Both the position numbers and the translations under genes were made by a program. Below the pieces are notes generated by a model that made no database searches, was not told the DNA's origin, and saw nothing but the letters and a program-made list of their open reading frames with translations. Of a stretch of DNA of 37,642 nt, positions 23,491 to 31,620 are shown in pieces; the first letter of the stretch is position 1, and the number at the start of each line of letters is the position of its first letter. Source of the stretch: Burkholderiales bacterium (GTDB taxonomy: Bacteria > Pseudomonadota > Gammaproteobacteria > Burkholderiales > Burkholderiaceae_C); NCBI GenBank assembly GCA_017302495.1, contig JAFLDG010000006.1, positions 1 through 37,642 on the forward strand. The letters are read 5' to 3'.

Positions 23491-24672
23491 GTGAAGGTGG
23501 TCGTCAACGCGTTCTCCGCCCGTCTCGGCGGCGGGCAGACCTACCTGCGCAACCTGTTCGCGCACTTGCCCGACGATCCGGGGCTGGACGTGCAGGTGTT
23601 CGCCGCCGACGACCTGGCCTTGCCGCCCGATCCGCGCGTGCGCCGGGTGCACACCGCGTGGCCGACGACCAACCCGCTGCTGCGCGCGGTGTGGGAGAAA
23701 CTGGCGTTGCCGCGGTGGCTGGCGAAGCAGCGGGCCGACGTCCTGTTCTGCCCTGGCGGCGTCGTCGCCACCCGCCCGCCGCGCGGCGTCAAGGTGGTTT
23801 CGATGTTCCGCAACATGATCCCGTTCGATGCCCGGGTGATGGCGGCGATGCCGTGGGGCCCGCAGCGGCTGCGCAACCTGATCCTGCGGCGCGTGTTGCT
23901 GCGCAGCCTGGCCGAAGCCGACCTGTCGATCTTCATCTCCGACTACGCGCACGCCTGCATCGAGCGGCGCCGGCACATCGCCAACGCGGTGACGATCCCG
24001 CACGGCATCGCGGCGGCGTTCCGCACCGCCGGAGGCGAAGTCGAGCGCCCGGCCGCGGCACCTGCGGGACGCTACCTGCTGTACGTGTCGCGCTTCGACA
24101 TCTACAAGCACCATGCCGAGGTCGTGCAGGCCTACGCGCGGCTCGACGCGGCGGTGCGCGAGCGGCACCCGCTGCTGCTGCTGGGGGAGAACGACCTGCC
24201 GAGCGCATCGCGCGTGCGCGCGCTGGTGCGCAGTCTGGGCCTGCAAGGCCAGGTGCAGATGCCCGGCGCGGTGCCGTATGCGGATCTGCCGGCCTACTAT
24301 CACCACGCGCATGCGATCGTGTTCGCATCGTCGTGCGAGAACTGCCCCAACATCCTGCTCGAAGCGCTCGGGGCCGGCAGGCCGGTGCTGTGTTCGGACG
24401 TCATGCCGATGCCCGAGTTCGGCGGCGATGGGCTGCTGTACTTCTCGCCCTACGACTCCGCCAGCCTGCATGCGGCGCTGCACAAGGTCATCGCCGACGA
24501 GGCGCTCTCGCGGCAGGTGGCTGCTGCTGCGTTGGAGCGCAGCCGCCAGTACGACTGGGCGGTCACTGCCCGACGTACCTGGGCGCGCATTCTCGCGCTC
24601 GGCACAGCCTCTGGATCTGCCAGCGCGCGGGCTAGGGACGACGGCACGGCGGTGGTGCATGGTGGCTCCTGA
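23491..24672 (+). CDS. Family 4 (GT-B) glycosyltransferase
   Basis: A 393-residue GT4. The N-terminal domain starts KVVVNAFSARLGGGQTYLRNL (the glycine-rich donor/acceptor loop). The C-terminal domain has YLLYVSRFDIYKHHAEVVQAY, SCENCPNILLEALGAGRPVLCSD (E-x7-E-type motif binding the nucleotide sugar), and PEFGGDGLLYFSPYD. The start is GTG at 23491, 11 nt after the broken methyltransferase stop. The last 14 nt overlap the next gene. Specificity not inferable. Confidence 0.87.
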   Translation: MKVVVNAFSARLGGGQTYLRNLFAHLPDDPGLDVQVFAADDLALPPDPRVRRVHTAWPTTNPLLRAVWEKLALPRWLAKQRADVLFCPGGVVATRPPRGVKVVSMFRNMIPFDARVMAAMPWGPQRLRNLILRRVLLRSLAEADLSIFISDYAHACIERRRHIANAVTIPHGIAAAFRTAGGEVERPAAAPAGRYLLYVSRFDIYKHHAEVVQAYARLDAAVRERHPLLLLGENDLPSASRVRALVRSLGLQGQVQMPGAVPYADLPAYYHHAHAIVFASSCENCPNILLEALGAGRPVLCSDVMPMPEFGGDGLLYFSPYDSASLHAALHKVIADEALSRQVAAAALERSRQYDWAVTARRTWARILALGTASGSASARARDDGTAVVHGGS

Positions 24673-25951
24673 TGCCGTCGGGCCGGGCGGCCGCGAACAC
24701 CCGCTGCGCATCCTGCTCTTCAGCCAGCACTTCTGGCCCGAGAGCTTCCGCATCAACGACGTCGCGCAGTCGCTGCAGGCCGCCGGGCATCGAGTGACGG
24801 TGCTGACCGGCCAGCCGAACTATCCCGGCGGCACCGTCTTCGACGGCTATCGCGCCGCGGCTTGCGTTGTCGAGCCTTACCGGGGTGTGCAGATCCACCG
24901 AGTCCCGCTGCTGCCGCGCGGCCGCGGCGGGGCGCTGCGGCTGGCCGCGAACTACCTGTCGTTCATCGCCTCGGCCGCGACCTGCGGCGCCTGGCGGCTG
25001 CGCGGCCAGCGTTTCGACGTGGTCTTCGTCTATGCCACCTCGCCGCTTTTGCAGGCGCTGGCGGCGATCGTGCTGGCGCGGCTGAAGTCGTGCCCACTGG
25101 TGGTGTGGGTGCAGGACCTGTGGCCGCAGAGCCTGCAGGTCACCGGCTACGTGCGCCACCCGCGGCTGCTGGCCGCGGTCGAGCGCGTCGTGCGCCTCGT
25201 CTACGCGCGCTGCACGCTGCTGCTGGTGCAGTCGCCGGCTTTCGTCGAGCCGGTGCGCGCGCTCGCGCCGCCCCATGTGCCGGTGCGCGTGCATGCCAAT
25301 CCCGGCGATGACGAGGTCCCGGTCGACGCGCCGCCGGCGCTGCAGCTGGAGCCGGGCTTCAACGCCGTCTTCGCCGGAAACCTGGGCACTGCACAGGCGC
25401 TGGACACGGTGCTCGATGCCGCGGAGCGGCTGCGTGACCTGCCCGACCTGCGCATCGTGCTGGTCGGCAGCGGCAGCCGCAGCGCCTGGCTGGCCGAACA
25501 GGTGCGCGCGCGCGCACTCGGCAACGTGCAGCTGCCGGGCCGCTTTGCGCCGGAGCAGATGCCGGGCATCCTGGCGCAGGCGCAGGCGCTGCTGCTGACG
25601 CTGAAGGACGATCCGGCGATGGCACTGACCGTGCCCAGCAAGCTGCAGAGCTACTTCGCCGCGGGCCGGCCGGTGGTCGCGGCGATCGGCGGCGAGGGCG
25701 CGCGGCTGGTGCGCGAGGCCGGGGCCGGCATCGCCTGCGCGCCCGGCGACGCTGCGGCGCTGGCCGCGGCGCTGCGCAGCCTGCACGCGCTGGGCCCGGC
25801 CGAGCGCGAACGCTTGGGCGCAGCCGGCCGGCGCTGCCATGCCGAGCAGTTCTCGCCGCGGGTGCTGACGCCGGCGCTGCTGGCGCACCTGCAGTCGGCG
25901 GTCGATGCGGCACGGGATCACGGCGACAATACGGCCGCCGATCGCCGCTGA
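24659..25951 (+). CDS. WbuB-like family 4 glycosyltransferase (candidate L-FucNAc transferase)
   Basis: A 430-residue GT4. The N-terminus LRILLFSQHFWPESFRINDVAQSL and TVLTGQPNYPGGTVFDGY are typical of WbuB-type transferases. VVWVQDLWPQSLQVTGYV (linker region) and FNAVFAGNLGTAQALDTVLDAAERL, PGRFAPEQMPGILAQAQALL, TVPSKLQSYFAAGRPVVAAI (nucleotide-binding) follow. In E. coli O26 wbuB lies beside fnlABC and is assigned to UDP-L-FucNAc transfer; here the same gene set follows immediately, which supports the same role. ATG 24659 overlaps the preceding gene by 14 nt. The next gene starts 4 nt after its stop. Confidence 0.82.
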   Translation: MVAPDAVGPGGREHPLRILLFSQHFWPESFRINDVAQSLQAAGHRVTVLTGQPNYPGGTVFDGYRAAACVVEPYRGVQIHRVPLLPRGRGGALRLAANYLSFIASAATCGAWRLRGQRFDVVFVYATSPLLQALAAIVLARLKSCPLVVWVQDLWPQSLQVTGYVRHPRLLAAVERVVRLVYARCTLLLVQSPAFVEPVRALAPPHVPVRVHANPGDDEVPVDAPPALQLEPGFNAVFAGNLGTAQALDTVLDAAERLRDLPDLRIVLVGSGSRSAWLAEQVRARALGNVQLPGRFAPEQMPGILAQAQALLLTLKDDPAMALTVPSKLQSYFAAGRPVVAAIGGEGARLVREAGAGIACAPGDAAALAAALRSLHALGPAERERLGAAGRRCHAEQFSPRVLTPALLAHLQSAVDAARDHGDNTAADRR

Positions 25952-25955
25952 CCCG

Positions 25956-26834
25956 ATGGACCCGCCCGCGAACCCGACCAAGATCCTGGTGCTCGGCGCC
26001 ACCGGCATGCTCGGCAACGCCATGCTGAGGCTGCTGGACGCCAGCGCGGGGCTGCAGGTCGAGGGTTCGGCCCGTTCGCCTGCCGCCGTGCGCCTGCTGC
26101 CCGAGGCGCTGCGCGCGCAGGTGCAGGTCGGCGTCGATGTCGAGAACCCCGATGCGCTGATGCGGCTGTTCGATGCGGTGCGGCCGCAGGCGGTGATCAA
26201 CTGCGTCGGCCTGGTCAAGCAGCTGGCCGAGGCCGACGATCCACTGGCCGCGCTGCCGCTGAACGCGCTGCTGCCGCACCGGCTGGCGCGGCTGTGTGCG
26301 CTGGTCGGCGCGCGCCTGGTGCACATCAGCACCGATTGCGTCTTCGCCGGCACGCGCGGCGGTTACGTCGAGGACGATGCGCCGGATGCGCAGGACCTGT
26401 ACGGCCGCAGCAAGCTGCTCGGCGAGGTGGTCGATGCGCCGCATGCGGTGACGCTGCGCACCTCGATCATCGGCCCCGAGCTGTCCGGCGCCCACGGCCT
26501 GGTCAGCTGGTTCCTGGCGCAGAGCGGGCCGGTGCGCGGCTACGCGCGGGCCGTGTTCTCGGGCCTGCCGACGGTCGAACTGGCCACCGTGGTGCGCGAC
26601 CACGTGCTGCCGGACCCGGCGCTGCACGGCCTGTACCACGTGTCGGCGGCGCCGATCGACAAGCTGGCGCTGCTGCGGCTGGTGGCCGCGCAGTACGGGC
26701 GCGACACCGAGATCCGACGCGACGAGCGGGTGGTGATCGACCGCTCGCTCGACTCGACCCGCTTCCGCAGCACCACCGGCTACCGGCCACCCGACTGGCC
26801 CGAACTGGTGCGGCGCATGCACGCCTTCGGCTGA
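25956..26834 (+). CDS. fnlB: UDP-L-FucNAc pathway reductase FnlB (RmlD-like SDR)
   Basis: A 292-residue RmlD-like SDR: KILVLGATGMLGNAMLRLL (cofactor), VINCVGLVKQLAEADDP, HISTDCVFAGTRGGYVEDD, and LYGRSKLLGEVVD (Tyr-X3-Lys). SIIGPELSGAHGLVSWFL is typical of FnlB/WbjC-type C4 reductases, which reduce and complete the 3,5-epimerised 4-keto intermediate on the way to UDP-L-FucNAc. ATG 25956 gives the conserved start, 4 nt after the GT stop. fnlA follows after 18 nt. Confidence 0.85.
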   Translation: MDPPANPTKILVLGATGMLGNAMLRLLDASAGLQVEGSARSPAAVRLLPEALRAQVQVGVDVENPDALMRLFDAVRPQAVINCVGLVKQLAEADDPLAALPLNALLPHRLARLCALVGARLVHISTDCVFAGTRGGYVEDDAPDAQDLYGRSKLLGEVVDAPHAVTLRTSIIGPELSGAHGLVSWFLAQSGPVRGYARAVFSGLPTVELATVVRDHVLPDPALHGLYHVSAAPIDKLALLRLVAAQYGRDTEIRRDERVVIDRSLDSTRFRSTTGYRPPDWPELVRRMHAFG

Positions 26835-26852
26835 CCGCCCCGAACCCGCCCC

Positions 26853-27863
26853 ATGTTCCAAGACAAAGTCCTGCTCATCACCGGCGGCACCGGCTCGTTC
26901 GGCCATGCGCTGCTCGAACACTGCCTCAACTCCGACTTTGCCGAGATCCGCGTCTTCAGCCGCGACGAGAAGAAGCAGGAGGACATGCGCCTGCGCTTCC
27001 GCCACCCGAAGCTGAAGTTCCATATCGGCGACGTGCGCGACTACGACAGCGTGCACGACGCGCTGGCCGGCGTGGACTACCTGTTCCACGCCGCGGCGCT
27101 GAAGCAGGTGCCGTCGTGCGAGTTCCACCCGATGGAGGCGGTGCGCACCAACGTCATCGGCGCCGAGAACGTGATGCGCGCGGCGATCACGCAGGGGGTG
27201 CAGCGCTGCGTCGTGCTCTCGACCGACAAGGCGGTGTACCCGATCAACGCGATGGGGCTGAGCAAGGCGCTGATGGAAAAGGTGATGGTCGCGAAGTCGC
27301 GCCTGTGCGACCCGCAGCGCACCGTGCTGTGCGCGACGCGCTACGGCAACGTGATGGCCTCTCGCGGGTCGGTGATTCCGCTCTTCGTCTCGCAGCTGCT
27401 CGCCGGGCAGCCGCTGACGGTGACCGATCCCCAGATGACGCGATTCCTGATGTCGCTGCAGGAGTCGGTGGACCTGGTGTTGTACGCGTTCGGCCACGCC
27501 CGGCCCGGCGACATCTTCGTGCAGAAGGCGCCGGCGTCGACCGTGGGTGACCTGGCCCAGGCCCTGCGCGAGCTGCTGCAGCGCGACAACCCGGTGCGTA
27601 TCATCGGCACGCGGCACGGCGAGAAGCTGTACGAATCGCTGGTGTCGCGTGAGGAGATGGCGCGCGCCGAGGACCTCGGCGGCTACTACCGCATCCCGGC
27701 CGACGCCCGCGACCTGAACTACGACAAGTTCTTCGTCGAGGGGGAGACGCAGATCTCTGCCGCCGAGGACTACACCTCCCACAACACCCGCCGGCTCGAT
27801 GTGGCGCAGGTCAAGCAGGTGCTGCTGCGGCTGCCCGAGATCCGCGAGGCGATGCATGCCTAG
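26853..27863 (+). CDS. fnlA: UDP-GlcNAc 4,6-dehydratase/5-epimerase FnlA
   Basis: A 336-residue SDR of the PseB/FlaA1/CapE group: FQDKVLLITGGTGSFGHALLEH, FSRDEKKQEDMRLRF, FHAAALKQVPSCEFHPMEA, VLSTDKAVYPINAMGLSKALMEK, RYGNVMASRGSVIPLF and LVSREEMARAEDLGGYYRIP. The C-terminal 'DLNYDKFF.EG' plus 'YTSHNTRRLDV' is characteristic of FnlA/WbjB/CapE, which convert UDP-GlcNAc to the L-arabino 4-keto intermediate. Last 8 nt overlap fnlC. Gene order fnlB-fnlA-fnlC differs from the E. coli fnlA-B-C. Confidence 0.93.
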   Translation: MFQDKVLLITGGTGSFGHALLEHCLNSDFAEIRVFSRDEKKQEDMRLRFRHPKLKFHIGDVRDYDSVHDALAGVDYLFHAAALKQVPSCEFHPMEAVRTNVIGAENVMRAAITQGVQRCVVLSTDKAVYPINAMGLSKALMEKVMVAKSRLCDPQRTVLCATRYGNVMASRGSVIPLFVSQLLAGQPLTVTDPQMTRFLMSLQESVDLVLYAFGHARPGDIFVQKAPASTVGDLAQALRELLQRDNPVRIIGTRHGEKLYESLVSREEMARAEDLGGYYRIPADARDLNYDKFFVEGETQISAAEDYTSHNTRRLDVAQVKQVLLRLPEIREAMHA

Positions 27864-28989
27864 GGTCATGACGGTGGTTGGTACGCGGCCGGAAGTCATC
27901 CGGTTGTCGCGCGTGATCGATCGCCTGGACCAGCATTGCGACCATGTGCTCGTGCACACCGGCCAGAACTTCGATTTCGAGCTGAACGAGGTCTTCTTCC
28001 GCGACCTCGGCGTGCGCCGGCCCGACCACTTCCTCGATGCCGCCGGGCAGACCGCGGCGCAGACCATCGGCCAGGTGATCATGCGCGTCGACGAGGTCAT
28101 CGCGATGGCCCGGCCCGAGGCGCTGCTGATCCTGGGCGACACGAACAGCGCGCTCGCCGCGATCGCGGCGAAGCGGCGCAAGGTGCCGATCTTCCACATG
28201 GAGGCCGGCAACCGCTGCTTCGACCAGCGCGTGCCGGAGGAGATCAACCGCCGTATCGTCGACCACATAGCCGACGTCAACCTGACCTACAGCCACATCG
28301 CGCGCGAGTACCTGCTGCGCGAGGGCCTGCCTCCGGACCAGGTGATCTGCACCGGCAGCCCGATGCGCGAGGTGCTCGATCACCACCACGGCAAGATCGA
28401 GGCCAGCGACGTGCTCGCCCGGCTCGGGCTGCAGGCGCAGCGCTACACGGTGGTCAGCGCGCACCGCGAGGAGAACGTCGACGACCCGGCGCGGCTGCAG
28501 CAGCTGTTCGCGATCCTCGACGCGGTCGCGCGGCGCTACGACGAGCCGGTGGTGGTGTCGACTCATCCGCGCACGCGCAAGCGCATGGAGGCGCTCGGCC
28601 TGCAGGCCGATGCGCGGGTGCAGTTCCACAAGCCCTTCGGCTTCCTCGACTACGTGCACCTGCAGACGCGTGCGCGGGTGGTGCTGTCCGACAGCGGCAC
28701 GATCACCGAGGAATCGTCGATCCTGAACTTCCCGGCGCTGAACCTGCGCGAGGTGCACGAGCGGCCCGAGGGCTTCGAGGAAGCCGCGGTCGTCTTCGTC
28801 GGCCTGAGCCTGCCGCGCGTGCTCGACGCGCTGCCGGTGGTAGAGGCGCAGCCACGGGGCGGCGAGCGGCTGCTGCGCCTGGTGCCGGACTACGCGCCGA
28901 CGAACGTGTCGGACAAGGTGCTGCGCATCGTGCTCAGCTACACCGACTACGTGCAGCGCCGCGTCTGGCGCGCCGAGCCGCCGGGCTGA
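27856..28989 (+). CDS. fnlC: UDP-L-FucNAc 2-epimerase FnlC (WbjD-like)
   Basis: A 377-residue non-hydrolysing 2-epimerase: VMTVVGTRPEVIRLSRVI, HTGQNFDFELNEVFF (typical of FnlC/WbjD rather than WecB), ILGDTNSALAAIAAKRRKVPIFHMEAGNRCFDQRVPEEINRR and SDSGTITEESSILNFPALNLREVHERPEG. It makes UDP-L-FucNAc from UDP-L-QuiNAc. ATG 27856 is used (overlap with fnlA); ATG 27868 is possible. The stop lies within a 7-bp hairpin at the junction with the convergent ATPase gene. Confidence 0.93.
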   Translation: MPRVMTVVGTRPEVIRLSRVIDRLDQHCDHVLVHTGQNFDFELNEVFFRDLGVRRPDHFLDAAGQTAAQTIGQVIMRVDEVIAMARPEALLILGDTNSALAAIAAKRRKVPIFHMEAGNRCFDQRVPEEINRRIVDHIADVNLTYSHIAREYLLREGLPPDQVICTGSPMREVLDHHHGKIEASDVLARLGLQAQRYTVVSAHREENVDDPARLQQLFAILDAVARRYDEPVVVSTHPRTRKRMEALGLQADARVQFHKPFGFLDYVHLQTRARVVLSDSGTITEESSILNFPALNLREVHERPEGFEEAAVVFVGLSLPRVLDALPVVEAQPRGGERLLRLVPDYAPTNVSDKVLRIVLSYTDYVQRRVWRAEPPG

Positions 28990-29004
28990 AGCGCTCGTTC
29001 AGCC
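28984..29004. terminator. Hairpin at fnlC/ATPase convergent junction
   Basis: GGCTGAA (28984-28990) and TTCAGCC (28998-29004) form a perfect 7-bp stem with a 7-nt loop; the fnlC TGA is in the left arm. A second small stem CCGCC (29003-29007)/GGCGG (29011-29015) follows. No T-tract. Probably a bidirectional transcript end. Confidence 0.4.
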
Positions 29005-29015
29005 GCCGGCGGCGG

Positions 29016-30263
29016 TCACGCCTGCCGGCTGCCGCCCGCCCACAGCACGCCCAGGGGCACGGCCCACAGAGTCTCTTCGAACGGCAGCAGCTGTTCGCCG
29101 GTGTAGAGCACGACGCCTCGGACGAAGGCATTACCGGCGGCACTGGCCAACGCGCGCAGGCCGCTGAAGTCGGCCTGGGTGATGCTCGCGCTGGCCTTGA
29201 CTTCGACGCCCACGATGCGCTGGTCCGGCGTCTCCAGAACCATGTCGACCTCGAGCCCCGCAGCCGTGCGGAAGTGCAGGGCCGAAGCGGCGGTGTCGGC
29301 CGAGCGCAAATGGCGCCGCAATTCCTGAACTGCAAACGTCTCGAGCGGCGGGCCCAGCAGTGGCGACAGCGCCAGCACCGCGGCATCGGTGTGGCCGCGC
29401 AGATGCGCCGTGAGGCCGGCGTCGATCAGGTGCAGTTTCGGCGCCTTGACCAGCCGTTTGCCGAGGTTGGCCGACCACGCCGGCAGCGGCTGCACGATGA
29501 ACAGCGCCTCCAGCAGCGACAGGTAGCGGCGCAGCGTCGAGTGCGCGATGCCCGTGGCGCGCGACACCTCGGCCATGTTCAGCAACGAACTGGCGCGCGC
29601 CGCCAGCAGCGACAGCAGCCGCGGCATGTCGTGCAGGCCCTCGATGTTCGCGTAGTCGCGCACGTCGCGCTGCAACAGGCTCGTCAGGTAGGCACGGAAC
29701 CAGGCATCCCGCCGCTGTGCATCGGTACGGCCCAGGCCTTCGGGAAAGCCGCCCGACACCAGGCGGCGCACGAGATCGGCGCGGTCGGTCGGCAGCGTGC
29801 GCCGCACCCAGGGCGCAGGGCCGAACAAGGCATCGACGAAGTTGTGCGGCGAGCCCTCGATCTCGCACTGCGACAAGGGGTCGAGCGTCAGCACCTCCAT
29901 GCGTCCGGCCAGCGACTCGGCCGCCGTGGGCAGCATGAACACATTGGCCGATCCGGTCAGCAGAAAGCGCCCCGGCACGGGGTGACGGTCGACCTCGCGC
30001 TTGAGTGCGGGGAACAGCCCCGGCGCGGACTGCACCTCGTCGATCACGGTGAAGCCTGCCGCGCCGCTCACCAGGGCCGAAGGGTCGGTCCGGGCCAGTT
30101 CGGCGATCGCCGGGTCATCCAGGCTCAGGTACTGCCCGCCGCGTTGCCGGGCCAACTGCTGCGCCAGCGTGCTCTTGCCCACCTGGCGCGCGCCGTTCAG
30201 CAGCACGACCCGCGTGTCGGCGAGAGCCGCGTTCAGCTTGCGGATGATATTCCGCTGATACAT
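29016..30263 (-). CDS. AAA+ ATPase with DUF4143 domain
   Basis: A 415-residue protein. Walker A GARQVGKST (24-32) and Walker B FTVIDEVQ (71-78) with the sensor LLTGSAN (101-107) form the ATPase. LPLRD-equivalent LTLDPLSQCEI and GGFPEGL follow. The C-terminal half (FRTAAGLEVDMVLETPDQRIVGVEVKASASI) is the DUF4143/restriction-endonuclease-like PD-(D/E)xK-type fold with E-x-D...E-V-K. This family is widespread in mobile and accessory DNA and has no clear function. The open frame continues upstream, but ATG 30263 gives the conserved MYQRNIIRKL start. It is not a glycan enzyme and looks like an insertion between fnlC and wecB. A perfect palindrome lies 8 nt before the start. Confidence 0.88.
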   Translation of the reverse strand: MYQRNIIRKLNAALADTRVVLLNGARQVGKSTLAQQLARQRGGQYLSLDDPAIAELARTDPSALVSGAAGFTVIDEVQSAPGLFPALKREVDRHPVPGRFLLTGSANVFMLPTAAESLAGRMEVLTLDPLSQCEIEGSPHNFVDALFGPAPWVRRTLPTDRADLVRRLVSGGFPEGLGRTDAQRRDAWFRAYLTSLLQRDVRDYANIEGLHDMPRLLSLLAARASSLLNMAEVSRATGIAHSTLRRYLSLLEALFIVQPLPAWSANLGKRLVKAPKLHLIDAGLTAHLRGHTDAAVLALSPLLGPPLETFAVQELRRHLRSADTAASALHFRTAAGLEVDMVLETPDQRIVGVEVKASASITQADFSGLRALASAAGNAFVRGVVLYTGEQLLPFEETLWAVPLGVLWAGGSRQA

Positions 30264-30271
30264 GGCTGCAT

Positions 30272-30292
30272 TTTCGCCATTGCGTGGCGAAA
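30272..30292. promoter_or_regulatory. Perfect palindrome 8 nt upstream of the ATPase start (possible operator)
   Basis: TTTCGCCA (30272-30279) and TGGCGAAA (30285-30292) are perfect inverted repeats with a 5-nt spacer (TTGCG). They lie just upstream of the ATPase ATG (30263), where a repressor could block transcription or translation. The 168-nt gap to wecB shows nothing else beyond a short GCCGCTCG direct repeat. Confidence 0.5.
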
Positions 30293-30431
30293 CTTCAACC
30301 GCCTGCGTCCGGCGCCCTGCGTGGGTACGCCAGCGGCACCGCGCCACGGCGCAACGCGGCGGCGATTCTTTCCCGCGCGTCGCGGGGCGCCGGCGGCCGC
30401 TCGGCCGCTCGACCTCGCCGACCGGCCGGGC

Positions 30432-31556
30432 CTACGGGCCCAGCAGTCGCTCCAGCACCGCGGCGATGCGCTCGCCGGTGCGCCCGTCCCACAGCGGGGG
30501 GATCGCACCCTTCTTCCACCGCCCGTCGAACAGCCGGTCCAGCACCGGCTTCAGTGCCGCGGGGTCGGTGCCGATCAGCTCGTTCGTGCCGACCGTCACC
30601 GTCTCCGGCCGCTCGGTGGTATCACGCAGCGTCAGGCAGGGCACGCCGAGCACGGTGGTCTCCTCGGTCACGCCGCCGCTGTCGGTGATCACGCCCTTCG
30701 CGTGCCGCACCAGGTGGTTGAACTCCAGGTACGGCTGCGGCTCCACCGCGAGCAGGCTGTGCGGGCGGGCGGGCAGCGCGGCCAGCGTCTTCGCGGTGCG
30801 CGGGTGCACCGGGAACACCACCGGCAGGCCGCGCGTGCCGGTGCCGATCGCGGCGAGCATGCGGGCGAAGGCGGCGGGCTCGTCGACGTTCGCGGGCCGG
30901 TGCAGCGTCAGCACGAAGTAGCCGCCGGGCTGCAGGCCCGCCTCGCCCCAGAACGGCGGCGGGCGCAGCCGCTCCAGGTTCGCCAGCAGCGTGTCGATCA
31001 TCGTGTTGCCGACGAAGAAGATGCGCTCGTCGCCCACGCCGGCGCGCTTCAGGTGCTGGTTGGCCGCCTCGCTGGTGGTGAAGAACCAGTTCGTGATCGC
31101 GTCCGTGACCAGGCGGTTGATCTCCTCCGGCATCGTCCAGTCGCCGGAGCGGATGCCGCCTTCGACGTGCGCGACCGGGACGCGCAGCTTCTGCGCCGCG
31201 ATCGCGCAGGCCATGGTCGAGGTCACGTCGCCGACCACCAGGCACAACGCGCTCGGGTCGTCGAGCAGCAGCCGCTCGTAGCGGGTCATGATCGCCGCCG
31301 TCTGCTCGGCCTGGGTGCCGGAGCCGACCTCGAGGTTCACGTCCGGCTCGGGAATGCCGAGCTGGGTGAAGAACTCGCCCGACATGCGCTGGTCGTAGTG
31401 CTGGCCGGTGTGAACCAGGCGCGTGCGCAACCGGCTGCCGGCGGCCTGACGCACGCGGATCGCGCGCAAGATCGGCGCGATCTTCATGAAATTCGGCCGC
31501 GCGCCGGCGATCACGTCGATGCGCCGGGTCGGGTCGGGCGGGGGTGCGCTCGTCAT
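30432..31556 (-). CDS. wecB: Non-hydrolysing UDP-GlcNAc 2-epimerase (WecB-like)
   Basis: A 374-residue enzyme of the UDP-GlcNAc 2-epimerase family: IDVIAGARPNFMKIAPIL, HTGQHYDQRMSGEFF, VVGDVTSTMACAIAAQKLRVPVAHVEGGIRSG, GDWTMPEEINRLVTDA, LTLHRPANVDEP, VFPVHPRT, ITDSGGVTEETTVLGVPCLTLRDTTERPETV. It interconverts UDP-GlcNAc and UDP-ManNAc. HVEGGIRSGDWTMPEE differs from the HVEAGLRTGDLYSPWPEE of E. coli WecB and suggests a distinct subgroup. No ManNAcA dehydrogenase (WecC) gene is seen in the window. Last sugar gene of the minus-strand set. Confidence 0.9.
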   Translation of the reverse strand: MTSAPPPDPTRRIDVIAGARPNFMKIAPILRAIRVRQAAGSRLRTRLVHTGQHYDQRMSGEFFTQLGIPEPDVNLEVGSGTQAEQTAAIMTRYERLLLDDPSALCLVVGDVTSTMACAIAAQKLRVPVAHVEGGIRSGDWTMPEEINRLVTDAITNWFFTTSEAANQHLKRAGVGDERIFFVGNTMIDTLLANLERLRPPPFWGEAGLQPGGYFVLTLHRPANVDEPAAFARMLAAIGTGTRGLPVVFPVHPRTAKTLAALPARPHSLLAVEPQPYLEFNHLVRHAKGVITDSGGVTEETTVLGVPCLTLRDTTERPETVTVGTNELIGTDPAALKPVLDRLFDGRWKKGAIPPLWDGRTGERIAAVLERLLGP

Positions 31557-31620
31557 CGTTCACGTCTCGCTGAAGGTTCCGATCGTCGCGCGCCTGCCGG
31601 GGCCCGTGCCGTGCGCTCCG

